Source of the DNA: Sporobacter sp942492735
GTDB taxonomy: Bacteria > Bacillota > Clostridia > Oscillospirales > Oscillospiraceae
Direction: 5' to 3'
DNA: 64,000 bases
Assembly (NCBI GenBank): GCA_942492735.1
Contig: OW818648.1
Coordinates: forward strand, 2,108,001-2,172,000
Under the pieces are notes generated by a model. That model had not been told where the DNA came from. It saw nothing but the letters and a program-made list of their open reading frames with translations, and ran no database searches. The translations under genes and the position numbers were made by a program. This document shows positions 8,329-16,841 of this stretch, one piece after another; the stretch's first letter is position 1, and each line of letters starts with the position of its first letter.

Positions 8329-9681
8329 TTATGGATTTTTGACGCTATAGCTCGCGGGAACTGTACCGCGTGACGGGAACATATTAATGTCCGTCACCAC
8401 GTCGTACTTAAAGCGGCCTTCAGCCCCTGGGCCATAGGCATAAAGATCCGTCCACTCGAGATATGTCTTGTAGGTATCCTTCTCAAGGAAGTACAAAGGC
8501 AGCTTCACAACCGCGTAGCTGTGCTCCTCGGTGACATTACCGGCGGCATCTTTTACATCACCATTGTCGTTAATGTCGATCCACTCCGGCCAGAGTGTAT
8601 CAGGCGTAGCCTGACCGGCCATATATGACCACAGCTGGCAGATAATCGGTTCTGTGTAGATAGACTGCGAGCAAAAGTAGGCCGCCCGCCAAGAATCGTC
8701 AATCCCGCTGTCCCAACGGGCGGGGAGGGAGACGCCGCCGTGGGCGATTGTTTGAACCTTATCCGTTATATGCAGCGCATCGGCAGCGTTGGCGGCGCCG
8801 ACGGAGTAATCGTCAACAGCCGTCGCAATGAGCCACACTTCGATGTCGCCAGGATTTGAGAGAATCTGCGTGGCGAGGTTCTGCGCTGTTGTCTGATCCA
8901 TGTTGCCTGTGGCGACGTCGGCAATAAAGAAGTTTTTAGGATTCACATCCACCGCAGGATCATAAGCGCCGAACTCCGGATGCAGCTCCGCCCAACGCTG
9001 TTCCGCGCCAAGCTCGCGCTGATGAATCTCAGGAGAGAGAGAGAAGTCCAGCACAATGTAGCCGACCTTTTCCCACGGGACGTCCTTCCAAGTCGCGTCT
9101 TTCCATTCGACAAGCTTATTGGCAATGTCAATGCCAACCTGTGTGTTGTCAAAGCCGACATTCGGATGGTAGAGAACGTTGGTGCCGGCGTAATCACGGG
9201 CTTGACCCAAGCCGGATACCCACTGGACATCAGTGTCCTTCAGGATCTCCACGATGCGCGGGTAGATTGTGACGTCCGGATCGAGGATCAGACCGTCATA
9301 TCCCTGATCAACAAAGGTCTGCAGGCCGCTGAGATATTCGTCCGCGCTGTTCGCGGACGGCGTCCACATGCCGGTGAAATTGATGTTCATTCTGTCCGCC
9401 CAGTTTTTATAAGCATTTGCAAATTCGTCCCAAAGAGGACTCGCCGCTGCGACGAGATATCCAACTTTGAACTTTTCGAACTTGCTGTAGTCGAAAGCCG
9501 CGTCGAAGTATCCGGCTTCTTTCGGGAATTGACCGCTCGCGTCACCGGAAGCATTTGATGCCGAAGCATTTGATGCCGAAGCATTTGATGCCGAGGGACT
9601 GGTGGTGCTGCCTTGCGACGCGCAAGAGCACAGCGATAAAGCAAAGACAAGAGCTAACAGGATTGCCAACGTCTTTTTCAT
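8329..9681 (-). CDS. ABC importer substrate-binding lipoprotein (sugar-type periplasmic-binding fold)
   Basis: This 450-aa protein begins MKKTLAILLALVFALSLCSC, a lipoprotein signal with the acylated cysteine at residue 20. A Ser/Asn/Ala-rich linker follows, then a type I binding fold with GYDGLILDPD and VWLIATAVDDYS, resembling RbsB-type sugar/autoinducer-2 binding proteins. AGGAGG precedes the start. It is a close paralogue of the 447-aa product of 9816-11159, and both sit behind one permease/ATPase/permease set. The ligand is presumably the compound degraded by the downstream enzymes and need not be a sugar. Confidence 0.92.
   Translation of the reverse strand: MKKTLAILLALVFALSLCSCASQGSTTSPSASNASASNASASNASGDASGQFPKEAGYFDAAFDYSKFEKFKVGYLVAAASPLWDEFANAYKNWADRMNINFTGMWTPSANSADEYLSGLQTFVDQGYDGLILDPDVTIYPRIVEILKDTDVQWVSGLGQARDYAGTNVLYHPNVGFDNTQVGIDIANKLVEWKDATWKDVPWEKVGYIVLDFSLSPEIHQRELGAEQRWAELHPEFGAYDPAVDVNPKNFFIADVATGNMDQTTAQNLATQILSNPGDIEVWLIATAVDDYSVGAANAADALHITDKVQTIAHGGVSLPARWDSGIDDSWRAAYFCSQSIYTEPIICQLWSYMAGQATPDTLWPEWIDINDNGDVKDAAGNVTEEHSYAVVKLPLYFLEKDTYKTYLEWTDLYAYGPGAEGRFKYDVVTDINMFPSRGTVPASYSVKNP
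9548..9592. repeat. Three tandem 15-bp units in a lipoprotein linker
   Basis: The unit GAAGCATTTGATGCC occurs three times head to tail and encodes the repeating Ala-Ser-Asn-Ala-Ser linker after the lipoprotein signal. Such repeats vary in number by slippage; the reading frame is kept because the unit is a multiple of three. Confidence 0.9.
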
Positions 9682-9815
9682 TCAGAAATTCCTCCTTATT
9701 TTTTTGTCTCTGTGAATAAGTAGCATTTATTTCACCCGATTTCCGCGGCTTAACGCGGCGACCGCGCAAATACGAACAAGAGCAGGGGAGAGACACGCTG
9801 CGATGATGAATCAGC

Positions 9816-11159
9816 TTAACCGGCTGTTAGGATTTTATAGCTTTCGGGAACAGGAATGCGTGCCGAGAACAGATTCAAATCTGTCACCTTATCGTATTTG
9901 TAGTGCCCTTCGCTCTCGGTGCCGTAGGCGTAAGTATCCGTCCATTCGAGATAGGACTTGTAGTTGTCCTTATCAATCCACTGTGTGGGCAGCATCAGGC
10001 TCGCGAAGTTGTGCACCTCGGTAACCTTGCCACTCGCGTCTTTGACATCGCCTTTGTCGTTGACATTGGCCCAATCCGGCCAGAGCGTGTCGGGTGTGGC
10101 CTGACCACTCATGAAGGCCCACAACGCGCAGATAATCGGTTCGGCATAGACGGACTGCGCAGTGAAGAGCGCGTACCGCCACGCGGTTGACTGTTCATTG
10201 TCTATTTGCACAACGAGGTTGGAGCCACCGGAACAGACTGTGCAGGTTTTATCCGTCAAATGAAGATTTTCAGCAGCGTTTGCGGCGCCCATGGAATAAT
10301 CGTCAACTGCCGTGGCGATGAGCCAAACTTCGATGTCACCAGGATTTGACAGAATCTGCGTGACAAGGTTTTGCGCCGTGGTTTGGTCCATGTTGCCTGT
10401 GGCAGTATCGACGATCCAGTAGTTTTTGGGATTCACATCCACAGCCGGATCATATTTGCCGAATTCCGGGTGGAGCTCTGCCCAGCGTATCTCCGCACCG
10501 AGCGCGCGCTCGTGAACCTGAGGAGAAAGCGAGAAATCTACGGAGATGACGCCGACCTTCTCCCACGGGACGTCCTTCCAGTTTGCCTCTTTCCATTCGA
10601 CGAGCTTATTCAAAAAGGTGATGCCGAAATCGGTATTGTTAAAGCCAACGTTCGGACCGTAGAGTCGGTTGTCGCCAGAATAGTTGCGGGCTTGACCCAT
10701 GCAGCCCATCCATTTGATATCGGGGTTCTCATTCATCATTTCCACAATGCGCGGGTAAAGTGCAGAGTCGGGGTCCATGAGCAAGCCGTCATAGCCCTGA
10801 TCAATAAAGGTCTGGATGCCGCTGAGATACTCGTCGGCGTTGTTCGCAGACGGTGCCTGCATGCCGGTATAATTGATGTTCATCCTCTCCGACCAGTCCT
10901 TAAACGCCTTGTCAAACTCGTCGTAGAGGAAGTTTGCCGCTGTGACGTAATAACCGACCTTGTACTTGTCAAACTTAGAGTAATCAAAGGTTGGATCGAA
11001 GTAGCCGGCTTCTTTTGGGAATTGACTGCCTGCTGTGGTCGATGCATCGGATGCAGGCGCATTGGTTTGGGCGGGACTGACAGTGGTGCTTTTCTGACCG
11101 CATGCAAACAGCGATACGACAAAGATAAGCGCGAGTAGAATTGCTAATGTCTTTTTCAT
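9816..11159 (-). CDS. ABC importer substrate-binding lipoprotein, second copy
   Basis: This 447-aa protein starts MKKTLAILLALIFVVSLFAC with the lipobox cysteine at residue 20 and an AAGGAGG site. It shares with the 8329-9681 product the sequence EKVG.I..DFSLSP, the segment QTTAQNL.TQILSNPGD and the C-terminal SYLEWTD.YAYG. The ligand-facing loops differ. Two binding proteins for one transporter suggest two related ligands or different affinities. The order here, immediately after the permease, suggests this is the original copy; that is inference. A 134-base gap with a weak CCGCG/CGCGG hairpin separates the two copies. Confidence 0.92.
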   Translation of the reverse strand: MKKTLAILLALIFVVSLFACGQKSTTVSPAQTNAPASDASTTAGSQFPKEAGYFDPTFDYSKFDKYKVGYYVTAANFLYDEFDKAFKDWSERMNINYTGMQAPSANNADEYLSGIQTFIDQGYDGLLMDPDSALYPRIVEMMNENPDIKWMGCMGQARNYSGDNRLYGPNVGFNNTDFGITFLNKLVEWKEANWKDVPWEKVGVISVDFSLSPQVHERALGAEIRWAELHPEFGKYDPAVDVNPKNYWIVDTATGNMDQTTAQNLVTQILSNPGDIEVWLIATAVDDYSMGAANAAENLHLTDKTCTVCSGGSNLVVQIDNEQSTAWRYALFTAQSVYAEPIICALWAFMSGQATPDTLWPDWANVNDKGDVKDASGKVTEVHNFASLMLPTQWIDKDNYKSYLEWTDTYAYGTESEGHYKYDKVTDLNLFSARIPVPESYKILTAG

Positions 11160-11225
11160 GCAGAATTTCCTCCTTAAATATATGTTGTTTGCAGTTAGAA
11201 TGCGAATGAACCAGAGCGATAAGCT

Positions 11226-12242
11226 TTACTTAGACATACCGGGCATGACCATTCTGGATGCGCCGGAGCCCGTGAGTCGCTTTCTCGACGTGATAGCATC
11301 AATCGTGAGCGCAATGACGAGCAGCGAGCCGTTCACCAGCGTGACGAACCAGAGCGGTAGGTGCATGGACTGCAGTGCGTAGGACAAGACCTGAATCAGG
11401 ACAACACCGAAGAACGCTCCGCCCAAGCTTCCTGAGCCTCCCATAAAGGAAACACCGCCGAGAATGGCCGCTGTTAACGCCGTCATCTCCGGCATCGCCG
11501 CTGTCAGACCGGTAGGACTGAACATTTTCTGCTGTGACGCCCAGATGAGCCCGCCGACTGCGGCCAGGACGCCGTTGTTGATAAACAGCATACTCTTGAC
11601 TTTGGACGGATTGAGGCCCGCAAGGCGCGCCGCGAACGGATTTCCGCCCACCATGAGAACGCTCCTGCCGAACCGGGTTCGCTTGAGAACGACGCTGTAA
11701 ATGATGACGACGGCGACCATAAAGACAAAGAGCCACGGAATCGGTGTATTTCCGACACAAGCGGAACTCATATCCGAGAAGCTTTGGCTTCGGATGGGAA
11801 TCGAGTTCCCCCGGGTATACCACTTCGCCAAACCGCTCCACACAGATGACATGCCGATCGTTGCGATAAAGGGCATGAGGTGAAGCTTCTCTGAAAAAAG
11901 TGCGTTCACAACGCCCGCGATGGCCCCAAAGATCAGTGTGGCAAGCGCCGCGATCAGCCACGGCATATTCGGGAACCACTGCATCATCTGCGCAAATACC
12001 AGCATACCGAATGTCGCGTGTGCCGACGTTGAAAAGTCGATGCCGCCGCACATGAGCAGCATTGAGACACCGACGGCGATAATTCCGAGATAACACAGGA
12101 TGGACATGATTTGCTGCGCGTTTCCCATGGTGTACGCACCGGGTTCAACGATATATGTGATCCCGAATACGATCACGATGAGCACAATGAGAAGAAATAC
12201 CCTTCCCTCGACAAACTTTTTTAACAATGATTTTTTTAGCAT
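11226..12242 (-). CDS. ABC importer permease (RbsC/BPD_transp_2 family)
   Basis: This 338-aa protein is hydrophobic throughout, with about 8-10 predicted membrane spans. It has the RbsC-type signature VGGNPFAARLAGLNPSKVKSM and a glycine-rich AILGGVSFMGGSGSLGG loop near the C-terminus. It pairs with the second permease at 13841-14851 to form the membrane channel. It starts 14 bases after the ATPase stop, which indicates co-translation. Confidence 0.93.
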   Translation of the reverse strand: MLKKSLLKKFVEGRVFLLIVLIVIVFGITYIVEPGAYTMGNAQQIMSILCYLGIIAVGVSMLLMCGGIDFSTSAHATFGMLVFAQMMQWFPNMPWLIAALATLIFGAIAGVVNALFSEKLHLMPFIATIGMSSVWSGLAKWYTRGNSIPIRSQSFSDMSSACVGNTPIPWLFVFMVAVVIIYSVVLKRTRFGRSVLMVGGNPFAARLAGLNPSKVKSMLFINNGVLAAVGGLIWASQQKMFSPTGLTAAMPEMTALTAAILGGVSFMGGSGSLGGAFFGVVLIQVLSYALQSMHLPLWFVTLVNGSLLVIALTIDAITSRKRLTGSGASRMVMPGMSK

Positions 12243-12256
12243 TGTATGTCCCCCCT

Positions 12257-13795
12257 CTAGTCAAGCATGGCAAGCGCCAAGACTTTTTCTTCCGTGGCCG
12301 CTTCGCGTTTTACCGTGCCCGTGATATGCCCATTGTGCATGACAATGATCGTATCGGCGACGTTGATGACCTCCGTCAGCTCCGACGATATGAAAATCAC
12401 ACCGATACCCTGTTTGGCAAAGTCACATACCATCTGATATATTTCGGCTTTTGTTCCGACGTCAATGCCTTTCGTGGGTTCATCCAGAATCAGTAGCTTC
12501 GTGATCATCTTGTCGGAGGTCCAGCGCCCGAGAATGACCTTCTGCTGGTTGCCGCCTGAAAGCTCCAAAACTCTTTTGTCAACCGTCGGTGTCTTGATGT
12601 TGTATTTTTTGATGGCGTTAAAGGTCAGATCGTCCTGCGCTTTTGAGTCTAAAAACAGCCATTTCTTCAGCTTCGAGAGCACAGGCATACAGACATTGTC
12701 AAGAACTGAGGACCACAGAACGAGGCCCTGTTCTTTTCTGTCTTCCGGACAAAGCGCGATGCCCGCGTTGATTGCATCCCTCGGCGACACGAACTTAACA
12801 GGCTGGCCCTCAATCTTAATTTCACCTGATATGATGTTGTCCGCGCCGAAAATCGCACGCGCGACTTCCGTGCGTCCAGCGCCTACAAGACCCGCGAAGC
12901 CGATCACCTCACCCTTGCGCAGAGTGAAGCTGACATCATGGACGGCATAGGTCTTCAGGTTGTTGACTTCCAGCAGCACATCTCCGAATTTGTCGTTCCG
13001 CTTCAAATTTGCATATGTATCACCGATGTCACGGCCGACCATCGCAGTGATCAGTAATTTCTCGTCGGTATTCGCAGTATTTAACGTCTTGACAAGCCGT
13101 CCGTCTTTTAGAACCACGATCTCATCTGTGACCTGGAATATTTCTTTCATCCGGTGGGACACGTAGATGACAATCTTACCGGCGTCCTTGAGTTGCCCGA
13201 TGAGCTTGAATAGAATATCAATCTCCGTATCCGTCAGCGGCGCCGTCGGTTCATCGAATGCGACAACCATAGAATCGCGTCTGTATGCTTTCATGATCTC
13301 TACCATCTGCTGATGGGCAATGGAGAGCGTCATCACGGGGACGTCGGGGGAAATCGGCAGCCCGAATTTGTCGATGATTGCCTTTGTATCGGCTTTCAGC
13401 TTACCGAAATCCACAAATCCGCCTTTTACAGGCAGCGCGCCGAGAAAAACGTTTTCCATCACGGTCATCGACGGAATGAGCTGCCGTTCCTGATAGATGA
13501 CGCTGATACCCGCTTTTATCGCCATGTTCGGAGATGTCAGCGCCAGTGTTTCGCCGTTTAGGACAATCGTCCCTTCGTCGGATTTTAAATCGCCGCTCAT
13601 AATCTTTAAAAGCGTACTCTTGCCAGCACCGTTCTCGCCGAGCAGCGCCAGCACCTTACCGCCTTCTGCGCGGAAGCTGATATCCTCGAGGGCCTTAACG
13701 CCCGGGAAGGATTTCGAAATGCCGTTGAACTCTAAGTATTGGTCAGCGCAACTCGTCGCGCTGGTAATCACGCTGTTTTCTAATTTTTGTTCCAT
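12257..13795 (-). CDS. ABC importer double ATPase (RbsA/XylG/MglA type)
   Basis: This 512-aa protein contains two ABC domains. The first has an intact Walker A, GENGAGKST. The second has the degenerate VGAGRTE loop usual for this family and the signature LSGGNQQK. Fusion of two nucleotide-binding domains in one chain is characteristic of carbohydrate-uptake class 2 importers. The ribosome site is weak (GAGAGCGG), so the exact start at 13795 is less certain than the rest. It powers the permease pair on either side. Confidence 0.94.
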   Translation of the reverse strand: MEQKLENSVITSATSCADQYLEFNGISKSFPGVKALEDISFRAEGGKVLALLGENGAGKSTLLKIMSGDLKSDEGTIVLNGETLALTSPNMAIKAGISVIYQERQLIPSMTVMENVFLGALPVKGGFVDFGKLKADTKAIIDKFGLPISPDVPVMTLSIAHQQMVEIMKAYRRDSMVVAFDEPTAPLTDTEIDILFKLIGQLKDAGKIVIYVSHRMKEIFQVTDEIVVLKDGRLVKTLNTANTDEKLLITAMVGRDIGDTYANLKRNDKFGDVLLEVNNLKTYAVHDVSFTLRKGEVIGFAGLVGAGRTEVARAIFGADNIISGEIKIEGQPVKFVSPRDAINAGIALCPEDRKEQGLVLWSSVLDNVCMPVLSKLKKWLFLDSKAQDDLTFNAIKKYNIKTPTVDKRVLELSGGNQQKVILGRWTSDKMITKLLILDEPTKGIDVGTKAEIYQMVCDFAKQGIGVIFISSELTEVINVADTIIVMHNGHITGTVKREAATEEKVLALAMLD

Positions 13796-13840
13796 ACGAC
13801 CGCTCTCGCTTTCTTTTCATGTTGATTCGATGGATCTGGT

Positions 13841-14851
13841 TTAAGCGCCAACACGCTTGCGCTGCCTTCTCTGGTTCATATAGTCGAGTGTGAGCGCTGC
13901 AAGCAGCAGCGCGCCCGACAAAACCGCTGTCAGATATGTGCTGGAGCCGCCGATCATCATGCCCTTGTTGAACGTCTTGATCACAAGGAGGCCGACAAAT
14001 GCGCCACCCATACCTCCAGAACCGCCGGCAAACGAGATGCCACCCAATATTGCGGCCGTCATGCCCGTGAACTGATCACTTTGGAGCGCCATCAGACTGC
14101 CCTGCTTAGAACGGGCTGTGTAGATCAGGCCGGAGAGCCCACCCAGTATGGAGCAGTTGACAAATAAGAAATAGGTTATCTTTTTTGCATTGATACCGGA
14201 GAGTCGGGACGCTTGCGGGTTCCCGCCAATCATATAGATGCTCTTACCGAGCTGTGTCTTGGAGAGCAGTAAGCCATAGATAATAAATGCAATCACGACA
14301 AGTAGGACGGTCGCCGGAATCTTGCCGAAGGAAAAGGTACCGATGACGGTGATTGCCGGGTCGTCAAAATTGACGACGCTCTGGAGTACCCCTGATGAGT
14401 CCGTGCTTAAAAGCATCATGAAGGCCCTAATGATGGCAGTCATCGCCATTGTCGCGATAAAGGGAGCCATATTGAGCTTGTTGACCAGAAACGCGTTGAT
14501 CAGTCCGATAATTCCGCATGCCACCAAGGCGATGATCATTGCGACGAACCAGGGTAAGTGCCACCAGTTGATGCCGATTGCCACAATCACGCCCGCCATC
14601 GCGCCGACCGCAGCTTGTGAGAGGTCAATCGCGCCGGACACGATCAAGCAGCCGGCACCGATTGCCAGAAAAGCCGGTACGGCGAGATCCTGCAGAATAC
14701 TGATGAATGTTGTGCGGGTGAAAAATGTCGCGTCGTTGAGCATCGCCATAAATGTGAAAATTATGACGAGCACCATGAGCAGGATGATGAGAGTAAACGC
14801 CTGGGATCGCAACGCTCTTTTCAGGAATGACGTTCTGGTTACTTTTTCCAT
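13841..14851 (-). CDS. ABC importer permease (RbsC family), second subunit
   Basis: This 336-aa membrane protein starts behind TGGAGG. It has the family motif MIGGNPQASRLSGINAKKITY and AAILGGISFAGGSGGMGG. It differs enough from the 11226-12242 permease that the channel is probably a heterodimer, as in the AI-2 (LsrC/LsrD) and some xyloside importers. The gene lies 67 bases after the flavoprotein gene that heads the operon. Confidence 0.93.
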   Translation of the reverse strand: MEKVTRTSFLKRALRSQAFTLIILLMVLVIIFTFMAMLNDATFFTRTTFISILQDLAVPAFLAIGAGCLIVSGAIDLSQAAVGAMAGVIVAIGINWWHLPWFVAMIIALVACGIIGLINAFLVNKLNMAPFIATMAMTAIIRAFMMLLSTDSSGVLQSVVNFDDPAITVIGTFSFGKIPATVLLVVIAFIIYGLLLSKTQLGKSIYMIGGNPQASRLSGINAKKITYFLFVNCSILGGLSGLIYTARSKQGSLMALQSDQFTGMTAAILGGISFAGGSGGMGGAFVGLLVIKTFNKGMMIGGSSTYLTAVLSGALLLAALTLDYMNQRRQRKRVGA

Positions 14852-14918
14852 ACAAAACCTCCATCTTGCTGTTTTTTTCTTGTAGATATGTATATATACA
14901 GATTCTTAGAACACAAAA

Positions 14919-16484
14919 TTATACGTCGCTGTTTCGAAGCGTTTCGGCTGCGGCGCGCGCCCAGGTCAGTGCCCGCCCGTGGCTGTTTCCGCTTAAAAGC
15001 AGCGGATAATCGACACCGTAGAATCCGCCGGACGTGTTGCCGACGGCGAGCAGCCCCGGAACGGGCGTGTGCTCTTTGTTCAAAACACGCATCTTCGTAT
15101 CAATCAGTAATCCGCCGAAGACGTTGAGTAGGGCAGGGCCCCACTTAAGCGCGTAATACGGGGGTTTATCGATGCTCGTCAGCAGATTTGCCCGTTTGCC
15201 GTAATCCACATCCTCGCCGAGCTCTTTGAGCTCGTTATAACGCCGAACGGTTTGGATGAGGGTTTCCACTGGTACATCGATTTTCGCGGCGAGCTCTTCT
15301 ATCGTGTCGCATTTTGCGCACAGGCCGTTTGCGATATAGTGCTCGATGGCTTTTTGTGTATCGTTGTTCTCGGTCCAAGGACGACCGTAGACTGCGCCAA
15401 GGGAGTCCACAAACTGTCCGCCGCCGTACTGCGCCAGCTTCGCGCACTCGTCGTACCACTTTGAATCAAAAATCGTAAAAGCCCAGTCCCCTTGGGGCTG
15501 CATTAGGCAACGGATGGCTTTCGCCTGGATCCAGGTGTCCTCGTTCATAAAGCGTTTGCCCTGCCGGTTCACATGCAGAAAAAAGAAGCAATAGAACGCA
15601 TACGCGATAAGGTGCAGCGATAGTGCCCACGGCGCGTTCTCAAAAGCGCCGCCGGCCCAATATCCCATTTTATGGCCGTCACCCGTGTTGAGGCCGGGCG
15701 GGTAGTAGCCGTTTTTCGCGGGTATAAGCCCGAGCGGGGAATAAGCCGCAAGCATCTCGGGGTCAGCGCCGATGTCGCCCGTGGCGAGCACGACGCCGCT
15801 AGATGCCTTATACCGACTGTACTTACCATCCTCGCTCTTGGAGAGTGCGGCCGTCACACGCCCGTCCGTCTTTTCGAGCTGTTCGACGCGCGTTTTACGG
15901 ATGATTGTGCAGCCGCCTGAGATGGCGACGTCCTCCATGATCTCGCATATCAGGGCCGCGCCGGTGTAACGGTACTTGCTGCCCTCGTTTTTGTCTAGGA
16001 AGTGTGTCCCCGCGTATTCCGTGAAATCCGGACCCCTGTAGTTGCCGCCGAAGAGAACGGGGGAGACCTCGCTTCCACCGCATTCGAGCAGCCACTCAAA
16101 GGCCTCCTCGCTGTGGTTGATATACAGCCATAGCAGGTCCTCGTTGACACGGCTGCCGCAGATGCGCATCCAATCACGCGCAAACTGCTTTTTGTCGATA
16201 ATGACGCCGTTTTCACGCTGGATTTTTGAGCCGATCGACGCGATATGCGCGCCGTGAGCGACAATGCCGTGGAATTTTTCGAGCACGATGCATTTGAGAC
16301 CAAGCTGTGTACAACGCGCAGCTGTCGCCAGGCCTGATATACCGCCGCCGACAATGACGACGTCCGTCTCGACTGTCTCGGCGATTTCCTCCTCGGGAAT
16401 CGGCGCAGGCGGCTTGTCCCAAGCGTGTTTGATCTGCACCTCAGGAAATTTCAGATTTTCGTCGTCATTGAATAAGTAATCCAT
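14919..16484 (-). CDS. FAD-dependent oxidoreductase, fumarate reductase/KstD-like
   Basis: This 521-aa protein starts behind ATAAGGAGC. The FAD motif DVVIVGGGISGLATAARC lies near residue 45 and a second flavin-contacting segment, GLLAVGNTSGGFYGVDY, near the C-terminus. It groups with single-subunit flavoproteins such as fumarate/urocanate reductases and 3-ketosteroid dehydrogenases; no heme or Fe-S domain is fused. It is the first gene of the minus-strand operon, next to the control region, and could catalyse a first or last redox step or use the substrate as electron acceptor. It has no export signal, so it is probably cytoplasmic. Confidence 0.88.
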   Translation of the reverse strand: MDYLFNDDENLKFPEVQIKHAWDKPPAPIPEEEIAETVETDVVIVGGGISGLATAARCTQLGLKCIVLEKFHGIVAHGAHIASIGSKIQRENGVIIDKKQFARDWMRICGSRVNEDLLWLYINHSEEAFEWLLECGGSEVSPVLFGGNYRGPDFTEYAGTHFLDKNEGSKYRYTGAALICEIMEDVAISGGCTIIRKTRVEQLEKTDGRVTAALSKSEDGKYSRYKASSGVVLATGDIGADPEMLAAYSPLGLIPAKNGYYPPGLNTGDGHKMGYWAGGAFENAPWALSLHLIAYAFYCFFFLHVNRQGKRFMNEDTWIQAKAIRCLMQPQGDWAFTIFDSKWYDECAKLAQYGGGQFVDSLGAVYGRPWTENNDTQKAIEHYIANGLCAKCDTIEELAAKIDVPVETLIQTVRRYNELKELGEDVDYGKRANLLTSIDKPPYYALKWGPALLNVFGGLLIDTKMRVLNKEHTPVPGLLAVGNTSGGFYGVDYPLLLSGNSHGRALTWARAAAETLRNSDV

Positions 16485-16595
16485 TGATTCAGCTCCTTAT
16501 GTCTAAAGCGTTTTACTGTGGAGTAAAGATCTTTTGTGGATGGCTGAACGTTTTATTCGATTGGCTTCTCATCTGCTCTAGAAGCATAACCGAAA

Positions 16596-16629
16596 ATCAA
16601 ATTTTGATAAGGGGATAATAGGAATTATA
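16596..16629 (-). promoter_or_regulatory. Candidate operon promoter and operator of the catabolic operon
   Basis: On the minus strand a perfect TATAAT lies at 16629-16624, about 140 bases before the first gene, with no clear -35 box, as expected for an activator-dependent promoter. Just downstream, the 13-base inverted repeat ATCAAA-T-TTTGAT (16596-16608) could be an operator. Both assignments rest on motif and position only. Confidence 0.35.
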
Positions 16630-16724
16630 GAAAAGTTATGGAAATACCTATGAAGAAAATTTTATCATGACCGTTCCGGAATATATTCGTGCTGCGAACA
16701 TAAAGTTTAGGCATTATTACTATA

Positions 16725-16754
16725 TTGACAAGATGATATGGCGTACTGTATTAA
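16725..16754 (+). promoter_or_regulatory. Candidate promoter of the PucR-type regulator gene
   Basis: TTGACA (16725-16730) is followed after 18 bases by TATTAA (16749-16754), 88 bases before the regulator start. The 357-base interval 16485-16841 holds this and the divergent operon promoter; I see no other gene in it. Confidence 0.5.
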
Positions 16755-16841
16755 TGTAATTGCATATATTTTTGTGTTCCGAGTATCTGCGAAAAGTGCC
16801 GACTGCACGGTAAGCAAGCACGATGTTTGGGGTGAGCAGGG

